Of a stretch of DNA of 64,000 nucleotides, positions 37,749 to 49,382 are shown in pieces. Within the stretch, counting starts at the first letter, position 1, and the number at the start of each line of letters is the position of its first letter. The notes under the pieces were generated by a model that was given only the letters and a program-made list of their open reading frames with translations, was not told the DNA's origin and did no database searches. Both the position numbers and the translations under genes were made by a program. Source of the DNA: Chrysoperla carnea (lineage: Eukaryota > Arthropoda > Insecta > Neuroptera > Chrysopidae); the NCBI RefSeq assembly GCF_905475395.1, contig NC_058339.1, positions 36,527,172 through 36,591,171 of the forward strand, read 5' to 3'.

Positions 37749-38550
37749 ACAGTCAAGTCTTAGCCGGTCTACTTTTAACTGGCAAAATCAGTCAAAACCA
37801 CTTTTGACCTGCTTCATTGGGCAAAAGTACTTTAGACTGATATAACAGTCAAAAGTACTTTTCCCCAATGAAGTTGGTCAAAAGTGGTTTTGACTAACTG
37901 ATTTTGTCAAGGTAGTTTTGACTCCTCATATCAGTAAAAACTCTTATACAGTTATGGAAATCTATAAAAATACAACAACAAAAAATAACCTTAAAGCAAA
38001 CCAAAAAAAAATAACCTTAAAGCGAACCAAAAATCGATTTTCAAATGTGAACCCGTAATTTTTATTGCGGATTTGGAAAAATCCATTCATGGGATTTGGT
38101 ATGAGCTAGCAACGCCAAGAAAAAGTTTATTTCAAGGCGTCTGGATTTAGATAGCATCAGAAAGGAGTTACGTTTACTGGTATGCATTACCGACGAAAGT
38201 TGCGAAAATTGCTAAATTTAAAATCATTTTTAGACAATGTTTAACAAATTCGTTTGTCATTTTAGAAATATAAATAATAATTTCCCGGAAATTAAGGAAC
38301 GCAACTACTCTCAGATTCAAGACGTATTTCATCCTTTCCTTATTTCAACAAGGAAAGAACTATTCGAAATTCAGCCATCTCGAAATAAACTGTCGTTAAT
38401 GTGGACAGCTTTCGTAAAAATAAAAAGTAAATTTGGCATACTCTCTAGCGATTAAAACTAGTTTTCAGCAAAAGCGTGAGTCAAATCCACTTTTCCGACT
38501 GATTTTGCAGGTTAAAAGTAGTTTGGCAGGCTAAGAGTTTTGTGATCAAG
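37749..38550. mobile_element. Foldback-type element with an internal 75-bp hairpin
   Basis: The left end CAGTCAAGTCTTAGCCGGTC.TACTTTTAACTGGCAAAATCAG recurs inverted near 38484-38550. Inside, 37785-37921 is a strong palindrome (TCAAAACCACTTTTGACC / GGTCAAAAGTGGTTTTGA). A 26-bp unit (ATAACCTTAAAGC.AACCAAAAA) is duplicated in tandem at 37983-38033. Confidence 0.7.
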
Positions 38551-38639
38551 ACAAGAAAATCGTAACTTAAGTTTATCCAATTACGATCCAACTTTGTTTC
38601 GCGGTTTATAAAAAATTCGTTCTGCCATATATATGTCCT

Positions 38640-38900
38640 ATGAGAGAAAATGATCCACATCGACTCAGTAGCTTATTTCGACTACCACTATAAATACGTA
38701 TTTCGACTACCACGAGTGCAGTCTGCCACCAATGAGCAACAAGTAACATACACAATAAGAGTAATTACGATTACCTGATTCAAGCTGATAATGACTACTT
38801 GGTAGTCGAAGTACGTATATATAATACAAAAATTGATCTAGGAAATTGAGACAACAATCGAAATTTATTTTGAAATATCCTAGAGTTCTCATTAAATTAT
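38640..38900 (+). repeat. GGTAGTCGAAATACGTAT family, copy 1
   Basis: It shares CGTATTTCGACTACCA (twice, inverted), TTGATCTAGGAAATTG and CGAAATTTATTT with 47500-47735. The block TATCCTAGAGTTCTCATTA here is inverted there. Confidence 0.6.
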
Positions 38901-39233
38901 CTTTGATAATAATATTATAATGCTGTTATGTTTTTACAAACACCGGTGAGGTATACAAATGATTATTCATGCAGTCACGCACCATGGCAAGTAGTGAATT
39001 CAAAATCATCGATGTATATGCGTAAAAACCACGGCTTAATTGTTAAACATGATATTTTTTAGGAGCATTTTTCATTATTTTTATGTTTGTCGACCTTGGC
39101 GAAAAAAATAATAAATCAAAAATTTACATAATCTACATAACCTGAAGGCATCTCTTACAAAAAATAAGATCTGTAGAAAAAAAAATTTTGATTCATATTT
39201 AATAAAACGTATAATGTCTATTTTATATGTTTA

Positions 39234-39576
39234 CTAGCAGTGAACTACCCGCTTCGCTGGGTAACTTTAATTTTAAATACAAAGATTATTGTGTTATAAC
39301 CTTCACTTCATATGCCGTCACTTACCCTCCTTTTGTTCACAATTTCCTTTATTTTCCTCTGAAATTATTATTTCTGTACTGAATTATACATGTATTATAC
39401 ATAAGAACAGTATAATATAAATATTTATTATCTATGATAAGAACCTTCGTCTTGAATCACTCTATCTATAAGAAAAAACCGTATCAAAATCCGTTGCGCA
39501 GCTTTAAAGATCTAAGTATTCATAGAGACATTTGGACAGACGGCGGGAAGCGATTTTGTTTTATACTATGTATTGA
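39234..39576 (-). mobile_element. Complete non-autonomous Helitron-type element, 343 bp
   Basis: On the minus strand it starts A|TCAATACATAGTATAAAAC and ends CCCAGCGAAGCGGGTAGTTCACTGCTAG|T. Its 3' end shares the CCCAGCGAAGCGGG hairpin with the copies at 2.1, 15.1, 29.5, 30.0 and 34.2 kb, while its 5' end (with GTCCAAATG...GACAGACGGCGGGAAGC type sequence) differs. So one 3' end is paired with different 5' ends, as often seen in Helitron families. Confidence 0.8.
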
Positions 39577-40107
39577 TTCACCTTTGAACGGTATTTATGA
39601 TATCGAATTTTGGATTTTTTTTTATTTATGGAATAATTTTAAACTCATTTTGAGCTGAGATTGCATACTGAGAATTTTCTCATAGTTCTCACTTTTCTTC
39701 ATGATCACCTACTGCTATCCGCTCGAGGCGGTGATGCTAAAAGGCACTTAAACTCGCGTCGATAATATCATAGTTTGGCAGCAGGCTATGAACCACATGG
39801 CTTGGAATTGTGAATATTTTAGTAAAATAGTAAAATGACTTTATGTGATTTATTAACTTAAACTTTTGTAAAATGTAATCTCAGGTCAAAATGAGTAAAA
39901 AATAATTCCATTATATTCCATTTTCTAATTTAAAAAAAAAATCCAAACATCGAGATACCGCTCAAAGATGAAAAAAATATAAATAATGTAGACATTACAC
40001 GTCATTAAATATGAATGTAAATTTTTTTTGTTTTTCTACAGATCTAATTTTTTGTAAGAGATTTTTGATTTGACTGGCACAATTTCTTACACCAACACAT
40101 CCTCTAA

Positions 40108-41121
40108 GGTAGTACAAGCGCCAAAGCAAGTTTAGACTTGTGGTTGAAATTATTTGAACCATAGTTTCAACTTTGATGATGAATATTGTTATAACGTCAT
40201 GAATGTAGACGAAAAGAAAGAGAGAAAAGATTTTTCGATATCTACCTTTGTTTTCGAAATATCGAAAGCTAAATAATTAAACAAAATTTTCAATTTTCGA
40301 TATTTTGAAAATTACTCCAGATATCGAAAAATTTAATGCTTACTTTTCGTCTTATAATGTCAAGTTATAACATAATTCACCATCAAAATTGAAAAAATAT
40401 ATTTTTTTTATTTGTGTCCCCACTACCGTACTCATACATCTTTAATTAGTCGGGCACAGCGAGTTTTTTTTTTGTTTTCAATAATTTATTAACGTTTTAA
40501 CTTTAAATAGTTTTTTTTTTAATTTCCACCGACTAGTTTTAGAGAAATCTATGAAAACATATCATTCTTCCACCGTTTTTTCATATTTCAAGACCAATGT
40601 TAAATATGCCTACTTTTGAAGTCATTTATTTATTTAAATAATCGGACAATCCCCCCACCCTAAAATTTTCAGAATTCATTTAGACTTAGTCCAACTTCAT
40701 ATAAATAACAAGTAAAAACAAACAATTGACTGAGTTAATGTTTGAAATACCATGTATAGACAGCGTTGATTACTCTATCACATTGCACATACATACATGT
40801 CATACACATATAACTAATATTCCCATATAATATATACTATACAATTTGCGCTCTCACGAGTAAACAGTGATGTTTACAGTTTACTAAGAAATGTTTCAAA
40901 CAAAAGTTCTTTATTTTTTAATAACAAATATTTTTTAACCTTTGGAAATCAACTAATTAGGTGATTTTATGAACACCTATACCAAAATTTTGTTGATAGT
41001 ATCAATACTTTTAAGCGTTACAAACTTGGGACTAAACTTAGTATACCTTGGTATATATATTTCATATACATGGTATAAAAATCAAGCTTTTTATTAAAAT
41101 GGCCCTGGCGCTCGTACATCC
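40108..41121. mobile_element. TTAA-flanked terminal-inverted-repeat element, copy 2 (with nested insertion)
   Basis: The left end is GGTAGTACAAGCGCCAAAGC after CTAA (decayed TTAA); the right end is GGCGCTCGTACATCC before TTAA at 41122-41125. The ends are inverted repeats of each other. A family element starting AACAAGTAAAAACAAACAAT lies inside at about 40707-41081, at a site that is unoccupied in copy 1. Confidence 0.72.
40707..41081 (+). repeat. AACAAGT family, internally deleted copy nested in the TTAA element
   Basis: Both ends (AACAAGTAAAAACAAACAAT and ACATGGTATAAAAA) are present while about 250 bp of the middle is missing. Confidence 0.72.
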
Positions 41122-41400
41122 TTAACAACAGTCAACTATTAATTTAAAAACAAATATTGAATAACAATAATTTTTTAAATGTCATGGTCATTATTTAAAC
41201 TGATAATCTGAATGTTGTTTATAATATTATATTTAACCATGAACCTCTTTAAATATGAGGCGTTTCCTTATGTGTTTGTTAATCAAAAAAATTTATTCTT
41301 GATCCTATTTGTTGTATGATCTTTATACCTACGTTTGTTACGTTTCTCTGCCTATCTGTTTGTGCTAATTTCACAAAGAATGATTTTATAGCTTTAAAAA

Positions 41401-41711
41401 GAACTTTTAACAAAAAGAAAACCGACTTCAAAATAAAAACCCTTACAAAACAAATTATAATATGCACTAAAAAGTAAAAAAATAACGAAAATATAATGTA
41501 GTTAAAATTATTGTGATTTTTGGAGTCAGTGTCAGTCAAGGAAACAACTCTGACAGAACAGTTTACTACATTAGCTTGGCTGACACCGACTCCAAAAATA
41601 ACAATAATTTTAACTACATTATATTATCGTTATTTTTTTACTTTTTAGTGCATATTAATTTGTTTTGGAAAAGTTTTTCTTTTGAAGTCGGTTTTCTTTT
41701 TGTTTAAAGTT
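41401..41711. mobile_element. 310-bp long palindrome with AAAACCGACTTC ends
   Basis: Arms of about 135 bp (AGAAAACCGACTTCAAAA..., ATGCACTAAAAAGTAAAAAA, AATGTAGTTAAAATTATTGT, TTTTTGGAGTC) flank a loop of about 40 bases near 41537-41578. Frames on either strand are shadows. Confidence 0.85.
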
Positions 41712-42294
41712 TTTTTTATTTTGTGATTTTTAGTGAATCTGAAGTACACTAACTAATTTGTCACTAAAAAAAGAATAATCGAAATCGGTTGGCATGATAT
41801 TGAGTTATTCATCCTCTTGTCGTGCATACTTAATGCAAATTTAAGACTTTTATGGTTTTCTCATGGATGCCGTTGTCAGAACTGGAACAAAATTAAATAG
41901 GACCACACGGAAAGCACCAGCTTTTAAAAAAATCATCAAAATTGGTTCACACAGTCGAAAGTACTGAGGTAACAAACATAAAAAAACCCTCCTCCTTTTT
42001 TGTTTTGTTTGTCGGTTAATAAAAAAAGGCATTGTTACTACGGATTTAGTAGTAAAGTTTTCCTATGGTAATCCTACAAAAGAACTTACGTACAAACTAC
42101 GAAATCCCGAACGAAAGCTAGTGCGAAATATATACAGGATTCCCGTGGCTACTTATTGTTAGTTAAACTTTTAAACAGATTACCCAACTTTATCTATAAG
42201 TCATGTTTTGTATAGAGTTGAATAATACTTATTATTAAATTATTAATTTGGCTCTCAAAAAAAAAGCAGTATTCTCAATTTAATTCTTTTTATA

Positions 42295-42660
42295 TTAAGG
42301 ACGTACAAACATGAGACTTGTTAATAGACAAATAATAAAATTATAATAATATAAAAGTTTAAATGATTTTGAATGATTTAAGGTAGTGCAAGCGCCAAGG
42401 CAAGTTTAGACTTTTTGTTGAAATCATTTGTATATTAGACGAAAAATAAGAATTAAAATTTTCAATATCTGCCTTGATTTTCGAAAAATCGAAAGGTATA
42501 TAAAATCGAAATTTTCTGAATTGATTTAAACTTTCTGAAGGTTGATGGCCTGCATAAAGTTGATGCCTTTTCGATAAGTACTGTCCAGACGTTACATTTA
42601 TATTACAAATTGTAAAATACATTTTTCAATTAAAATTGTTTTAAATTTCTTCGGGAATTT
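42295..42660. mobile_element. Fragments of the TTAA-flanked family
   Basis: TTAA|GGACGTACAAACATGAGAC at 42295 and TTAA|GGTAGTGCAAGCGCCAAGGC at 42378 are ends of the family; the second continues with GTTTAGAC and a GACGAAAAATAAGAATTAA segment as in copy 2. Both ends point the same way, so these are pieces, not one intact copy. Confidence 0.55.
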
Positions 42661-42763
42661 TAAATTTGTGTAATTTTGTCTATCTAATCTAAAAAAAATT
42701 TACATATATAAGAAGATCTACTCGAAGAAAAAAAACACCTCATATAACAGCAAATACAAAGAG

Positions 42764-43340
42764 CTCGCACAAATTAGATGTAATCTGCATTTCGGTCAAA
42801 CTTTTTCAAATTTTGGTAAATGATAGTTTAAGTCACTCTAAAGAATAGATCCATGGTCACAAGTCATGAAAATGACAGGATTTTATGTTATAGCTAAATT
42901 AAAGTTGTAAAATATACTATTTGTATTATATATATGCCTATGTGTGTATAGGCAAATACATATACAGATATGTATAACTACATGCATACGTGTGTTTTTT
43001 AATGTAAGGATGTTGTTTTTATTTCTTGTTTTTTTGAAGAATATGTTACGAAATTCATGAAGCAGTGTTAAATGTTCAGTTGATCAATAATATGAATTAT
43101 TAAGATCAATATTTCCAACTACATATATACGTATTTACATGATTTTTTACAATTAAATTACAATAATTTTTTTTGTATAAATGAGTACATTTTCCAATTT
43201 TAATTTAGCGATAACTTGAAATCCTGTCATTTTCATGACTTGTGACCATGGGAACTATTATTCAGAATGACTTGAACTATCATTCCCCAAATTTTTAAAA
43301 AGTTTCACCGAAATGCACATTTAATATAATTTGTGCGATG
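42764..43340. mobile_element. Inverted-repeat element of about 575 bp upstream of the P450
   Basis: The left end (from CGCACAAATTAGATG) and the reverse complement of the right end align for about 170 bp with scattered differences, sharing GCATTTCGGT and CATGGTCACAAGTCATGAAA. The centre is AT-rich and non-coding. It ends about 630 bp before the P450 start codon, so it could lie in the promoter region. The family is unassigned and the target duplication is not clear. Confidence 0.8.
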
Positions 43341-43971
43341 TTTTTTTTAAATTCTTATTAACAACCTTCAAAAATATTTTTAATGTGAAATACTCGTTTT
43401 TGGCAATATTACATCACTCTAAAAATGACGCAAAAAGACCTATTTCAACGTTAAATTATAAGTAATGTCGAGACAGACTTCCGGGAATGAAAGTTCTTTA
43501 ATTGGAAATATATTCCTCTTTAAAAAATCGAAATACTTTCTTTTTTTTTTTCACTTGTTAATTTTTTATAACTTCCGAATTCAACGAACTATCACACATA
43601 TTTTTACCATCAATATTTCTATATTTCACTAATTTGAACGTGTTGACTAGACTATAATGTGTTAAACGAGAACTTAGCACATTTTATTTATTCATTAAAA
43701 TGTAACAAAACTCTAAATATAAAGTTTCCACCTCTTTCTTAATAACAAATAATCAAATCAAGTAAACAAAGATAACATGAATATATCAAGAGATCATGTT
43801 TTATTTTATTATTATAAATTAACACTGTAAAATTTTAAAAAGAAATAAACTCAAACACATTTTAAGCATAGCTACTTACTTACAAATCATTGTCGTTGTG
43901 AAAAAGTATATTATACTTTAATTATAAGTGTTGTCAATCAAAAAAACGTTCTCTCGTTTAGTTTTATACTG
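43341..43971 (+). other. Presumed P450 promoter region
   Basis: AT-rich. TATATTATAC about 65 bases upstream of the ATG could act as a TATA element, but such strings are common here. Confidence 0.3.
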
Positions 43972-46900
43972 ATGGCCGTTCTATTTTTGATATTGTTAAG
44001 TGTGTCTGTTATTTTGTTAATTATTCGTTCAATTAAGAAACCATATAATTATCCTCCAGGTATGTGTTAATAAATAAAATTTTTTATATATTACAATTAA
44101 TATTAATTGTAACAATTATTTGATTATGTAACTTGAATATTACTCATTTAAGATATCTAAATTACCCACATTCAAAATAGTTTAATTATTGTGAATATAT
44201 TATTTATTTTTACTTAGTAATATAGATTGAATTTTTAGAATAAAACTAATGTTCACGAAATTTAAAAAAAAAACTTCATTTTGTCATCAAAAATAAAGTT
44301 TTTAGATTATTGTTAAAAATATTTTTTTTTAAATCGAATCAACTGTAAAAGTTTATCCGATAGAGAAATCCTCTAAAACTCATACAGTGACTACCAAAGA
44401 AATTATATTTCTACATTATACTTCTAGGAATATTAATTAAACAAATATTAATTATATTTCTACTTTTTTAGGGACAAGCTACTATTGTATTAAAAAGTGT
44501 GGATGATTGAAAACGCCTCATGCTTTTACAAATAGTCATGCATCAGTGTTTCATAAAACAAGTTATTTTCTACTTTTTAGTACAATAAAAGCTTGTCCCT
44601 AAAAAAGTATTTATTATTTTTAATTTAAAACTAAAAAAAGTAAGTAAGTATATCAAATATGGTGGAAGCGGTGGGAAAACAAACTAAAATGGTGGTGACA
44701 AAAGTGCATTTGTACATGGCTACATAAATATCTTGACAAATAGAACTTACACAGGGTATCCAAAACTATCGTTTTAGAAATGAAAGAAGTGGTATAAAGA
44801 ATTTTTTCGATAAAGAACTTTGTTAATTATCGTTTGTAATTTTGGGAATTTCTGGTTCAGTGGGTAGCAGTTAAATTGAAATTTTTAAGCAAAGTTGTAT
44901 AGAATAAAATATTTTATAATTTTTCCGGCTGTCATTTTTTCTCTTATTTTGGCGCTTTTTACCTATTACCATCGTAACTTATCGATGCTAAATTACTCTT
45001 ATCGATGTATTATAAAAACCTGCACACCTTCAACTAGTAAAGTCAAAATTTGATTTACAGTCAATGCATAGGAAGTAAACTAAATTTTATGTTCAGTAAC
45101 TCCAGCCATCGATTGTGAAATTTTTTATTTAATATAGGACCATCATGGTTACCAATTGTGGGATGTCAGCCTATATTCAAGAAAAGACTAATGAAACATG
45201 CAGGGGCAATGTATTTGGGTTTACAAGAATTGGCCGATGAATACAATACAGACATTCTAGGCTTAAAATTAGGCAAAGATCAAATAATCTGTGTTTTTGG
45301 ATACGAGCGCGTCAAAGAAGTATTAACGAACGATGATTTTGCTGGTCGACCAGATGGCTTTTTTCTTCGTCTTAGAACGTTTGGAATGCGCAAAGGAATA
45401 ACTTTTACTGACGGGCCAGTATGGCACGAACAACGAAGTTTTGTTATGCGGCATTTACGTGACGTCGGATTTGGAAAAAAATCAATGGAATTAAAAATAA
45501 TTAACGAATGTCAAGATTTAATTCAGTTTATAAATGAAAATGGACCGGATATTAATATGGAGGAATTTTTTGCTCCAAGTGTACTAAGTGTATTGTGGGA
45601 TTTAACGGCAGGCAGAAGTTTAGATCGAAACGATGATAAATTAAAAGAATTGTTAGTTTTACTTAAACGAAGGTTACGGGCATTTGATTTGAGTGGTGGT
45701 TTATTGGGTCAAATGCCTTGGTTACGATTTATTATACCAGAAAAAAGTGGATTTAATCTCGTTACGAAATTGAACGAACAAATGCGAAATTTTTTTATGG
45801 TAAATCAAACATTTCAGCATAAAAAGAGGTAGGCCAGCGTACCTATTTTAGAATTATTTGCAATAAGTAAAAAATTTGTGTAGGTGTTGTCTTTAGTTAG
45901 CCCGATAACATTAAGTAAGAGTGCAATTGATGGTAAATGCAGTTGTCTAATACCTGGGTCGAAAGTTTAGCTGACCCGGTGACAAAACCAAATTTGGGGG
46001 AGTAAATTCATCCAAAAATCACTCGTTATAACAATATTGTGGTAATGCAAAGTAAAAACTTCTAGAAACTCTCATGACACTTATTGTTTATATAAATATT
46101 TATTTAAAAAACTTTACTTATAGCCTTGTATGTGTAACAACTTACTTATGTGCTTAGATTTAGATACATATTTGACGTATATCAAGTGAAGTGAAGTTTG
46201 AAGTAATTGACATAGCAAACACTAGGGGGCAGTAAATTAAAAAATTTAATGTAAAGTATCGACAGCAAATAATTATTGCCGAATTACCTAAAAAATACGC
46301 CAGCAATAGCTGTAAATATTTCCAAAAAATGTACGTTGGCTTTATATCAAAGTACGGTTTGTTTAACAAAGTTTTATTTAACAGGAAGCAATTTTGGAAC
46401 ATCATGCAACATTTACAGGTGACGATAGTGATTTAATTTACGCGTTTATACAAGAAATGAAAATCCAACAAAAAGAAGAAAAAAAAGATTCTACGTTTAC
46501 AAGTACGTTTCTTAAAATCTCGATAGAGAAACATGAATAATTTGTTATTTTCTATTTAGATGACCAATTATTAGCAGTATGTTTGGATTTATTTATTGCT
46601 GGTTCGCAAACAACAAATTCTATGAGTGGCTTTTTATTTTATAATTTATTGTGCTACCCTGATATAAAAGTTAAAATATTAAAGGAAATTGATGCTAATA
46701 TTCCAAAATCTAGAATGCCAGAACTAGCAGATCGTGTAAAGTATGTTTATTTTACCAAATATTTCGCTTTAATTATGTATGATTGATTGATTTGCAGACT
46801 TCCATATCTTGAAGCATTCATAATGGAAACGAGAAGAATGCAGCCAGTTGCTGGTGTAGCTGGTCCGAGAAGAGTATTACACAATTACCAAATGGATAAA

Positions 46901-47351
46901 TACCTTTTGGCAAAAGTAATTTAACACAAACTTTAAAATTTAGAATTTTTGTAAAAGTCCTTAATTTTTAGGATGTTACAGTATTAGTAAGTATTTGGTC
47001 CGTACATATGGATAAAGAATATTGGAAAGATCCGGAAGTATTTCGCCCAGAACGTTTTATTGGAAAAGATGGATTGTTTTATCCAAATGAACGTATATTA
47101 AATTTTGGTTTAGGTAAAATTCAAATCGATAAAAAAAATTTTTCGTTTTGAATCTGATTTTATTTTTTATAGGAAAAAGACGTTGTCCTGGAGAAGCGCT
47201 TGCAAAAGATTGTATATTTTTATTTTTCGCTGGTATTTTACAAAAGTTTGATGTTTTACCAGTTTCAAACATTCCATTGCCATTAAAGAGGGCATACGCT
47301 GGTATAACAATGACTCCAGACCCATTTAGTATTCGTTTTGTTAACAGATAA
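43972..47351 (+). CDS. Cytochrome P450, CYP2 clan (CYP305/CYP15-like), 7 exons, intact
   Basis: Haem-thiolate monooxygenase, probably anchored in the ER. I read seven exons with GT-AG borders and matching phases: 43972-44059, 45138-45799, 46385-46502, 46560-46740, 46798-46915, 46972-47113, 47173-47351, giving 495 codons, the usual family length. Visible parts: hydrophobic N-terminal anchor (residues 1-20), Pro-rich hinge PPGP, C-helix WHEQR (125-129), I-helix AGSQTT (303-308), ExxR as ETRR (360-363), FRPERF (413-418) and the haem loop FGLGKRRCPG with the ligand Cys441. All key residues are present with no stops. The stretches GRPDGFF, RLRTFG, HLRDVGFG and DLIYAFIQEMK resemble insect CYP305 and its relative CYP15 (CYP15 makes juvenile hormone), but the subfamily is from memory. 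Substrate unknown. Intron 1 is long (1.08 kb) and carries a MITE. The start is the ATG at 43972, which precedes the anchor directly. Confidence 0.95.
44463..44607. mobile_element. 145-bp MITE in P450 intron 1, TA-flanked
   Basis: The two ends are near-perfect inverted repeats of about 37 bp beginning CTTTTTTAGGGACAAGC, and both ends are flanked directly by TA (44461-44462 and 44608-44609). A TA duplication and short terminal repeats fit a non-autonomous Tc1/mariner-type element. There is no coding capacity. It sits inside intron 1, well away from both splice sites. Confidence 0.85.
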
Positions 47352-47367
47352 AATATTTTATTTTTGT

Positions 47368-47373
47368 AATAAA
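47368..47373 (+). promoter_or_regulatory. Polyadenylation signal AATAAA of the P450 gene
   Basis: A canonical AATAAA lies 17 bases after the P450 stop codon in an AT-rich stretch. It would give a very short 3' UTR, as is common for insect P450 genes. Being short in AT-rich DNA, it could also occur by chance. Confidence 0.6.
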
Positions 47374-47499
47374 AAATGTAAATTAAATTTTACAGACTAA
47401 ATTTTTTTAATCATATAATACCGAAAATTTTAATCGTCTCTACAAGATGAAGGTAACGTGATCACCAAGCACTATTTGGGATGAGCCCAAATTTTGGAA

Positions 47500-47735
47500 A
47501 AACTGTGACTTCTCTTATAAATATTATCGAAGATAATAAATGAGAACTCTAGGATGTTTCGAAATAAATTTCAATTTTTGCCCCAATTTAGCAAAGAGTA
47601 ACATTCATAATAAGAGTAATCACTAGCTAATTCTTACTGATGATGACTACATGGTAGTCGAAATACGTATTTATAAAATACAAAAAACTGATCTAGGAAA
47701 TTGGGATAAAAATCGAAATTTATGTGGCTTCTCCG
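47500..47735 (+). repeat. GGTAGTCGAAATACGTAT family, copy 2
   Basis: TGAGAACTCTAGGATGTTTCG, GGTAGTCGAAATACGTATTT and CTGATCTAGGAAATTGGGAT are shared with copy 1. It lies just beyond the P450 3' end. Confidence 0.6.
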
Positions 47736-49382
47736 TTTGCAAAATACTGTAAGGTAAGCTTGTATTCTTACTGCTGATATTCTAAAAAATGAGGAAATTC
47801 GTCTTATATGATAACTAACCATACTGATTCTGCAGAAGTTGAATCCAAAATTCTCTGACTTTAGAATTAATTTCTGCTAAATTATTTGATTCACGAAAAA
47901 ATGTTTTGAACATAAAATATTGTTCTTCTTGCGTCTTTCTCCGAACGAGTTTCAAACTGAAAGTGATCTTCCATCTCTTAGAGGATTTACGAAGTCGAGC
48001 TGATTTTTACATGATGATTGTTAAATTCAAAGCTGATTTAAGATGCGCTCTTTGAGTTCAACAACTTTCAATTGAAAAATTTTTTGGATCTAACAAGGTA
48101 TTTCGCATTAAAAGATGTTTAATGGTTACTCGGCTATTAAGAATGGAAAATAAACAAGCGAAAAAAAAACAATTGACTGAGTTAATTTTGTTCGTAGAAT
48201 CAATTTGTTTGACGTTATAAACTTAGGACTAAACTAAGATATATATTACTTATATACAGGTTATAAAAACACTTGGTTTTTATGCCACATCCTGTAATAA
48301 TATGTAAATTTCACCTTCGATATGTTACTAACCTTTTGTATACCTTACGTGCTCTAGTTGTGTAGCATTTTTATTCTATATAATCGTGACATATCGTTTT
48401 GTTGTCTGTGTTTGTCTTAAGTCCTGTAGCTCTTTTCAAGACGGATTCTTTTCGAATCAATGGAATTATATTTAATGCTATTAATGCAGTGAAGAAAATG
48501 GAAGAAAAATGAGGATTTTATGTTGAAATATTCAATACATTTATTTCTAAGTTTGTAGTTAGTTTTATTCATTCTTAATAGTGGGTACAGGGTGTTACAG
48601 ATTGTGTGCAGTATAGACGTGTGCAAACAGTATTAACTATTTTAAAACAATTACTACTGGTGAAGAAAATAATCAAAAATATACCAATAATTCTTCCAAA
48701 GAACAACTGATCAAAACGTTCAAAGCAATGAATAATTCAAAGTCAGGTATTAATTCTATAAATAAAATTTTCTGTTCCTCTTTCGTTATTACCTTATATT
48801 TATTGGGTCTGAAATATTTGTATTTCAACCGCAACTTGTTTCGTAAAAAAATCAACCACCTTTAAATAAAACCAAAATTATTAGGTACTATTTTTTTTAC
48901 TACTTATGCAATAATTTCGATTTTAATGTAATAAACCGAACAAGTGAAAGTTAGAACCTCATGTATAAGAATCGCCAGAAATCATCGGCTTACTCTTACT
49001 ACATCAGACTCAAATTTGCTTTTGGTAACAAAAAAAAATTATGTTTATAGCACTTCAATGTAAAGTAAAATTGTAATGCAGACATCAAAATTGTTGAACT
49101 CAATAATTTTGGTAAACAACAAATTTTGCAGAAATATTTTTCCCCTTCTGGGAATTAGAAGGCTTAGAAGATCGTTTGTGTCGTTCTGTAAATAATAAGT
49201 GCAGCATTTTTTTTTCTTTTTTTTTGTAATTTTCAGCTTATTTTAGACTTAACGTGATGTGAGAAAAGTTTTTTTTTAATATTCAAACTAATCCACAGAA
49301 GTTCTCAAATAATGTCAGAATTCTTGAATAAAAGTTTTTGAAATCTTGCCTTTTTATTTCAATATATAAAGGATATCCTTAC
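47736..49382. other. P450-receptor intergenic region, searched for the missing receptor exon
   Basis: I looked on the minus strand for an acceptor followed by a TYLxxLxQF-like frame and found none. It contains the 130-bp repeat derivative at 48152 and otherwise unremarkable AT-rich sequence. Confidence 0.45.
48152..48281 (+). repeat. AACAAGT family, 130-bp solo-like deletion derivative
   Basis: AACAAGCGAAAAAAAAACAATTG...GAGTTAAT is joined directly to GACGTTATAAACTTAGGACT and GGTTATAAAAACACTTGG. The retained ends, AACAAGTG and (reversed) AACCAAGTGT, suggest terminal inverted repeats. Confidence 0.65.
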
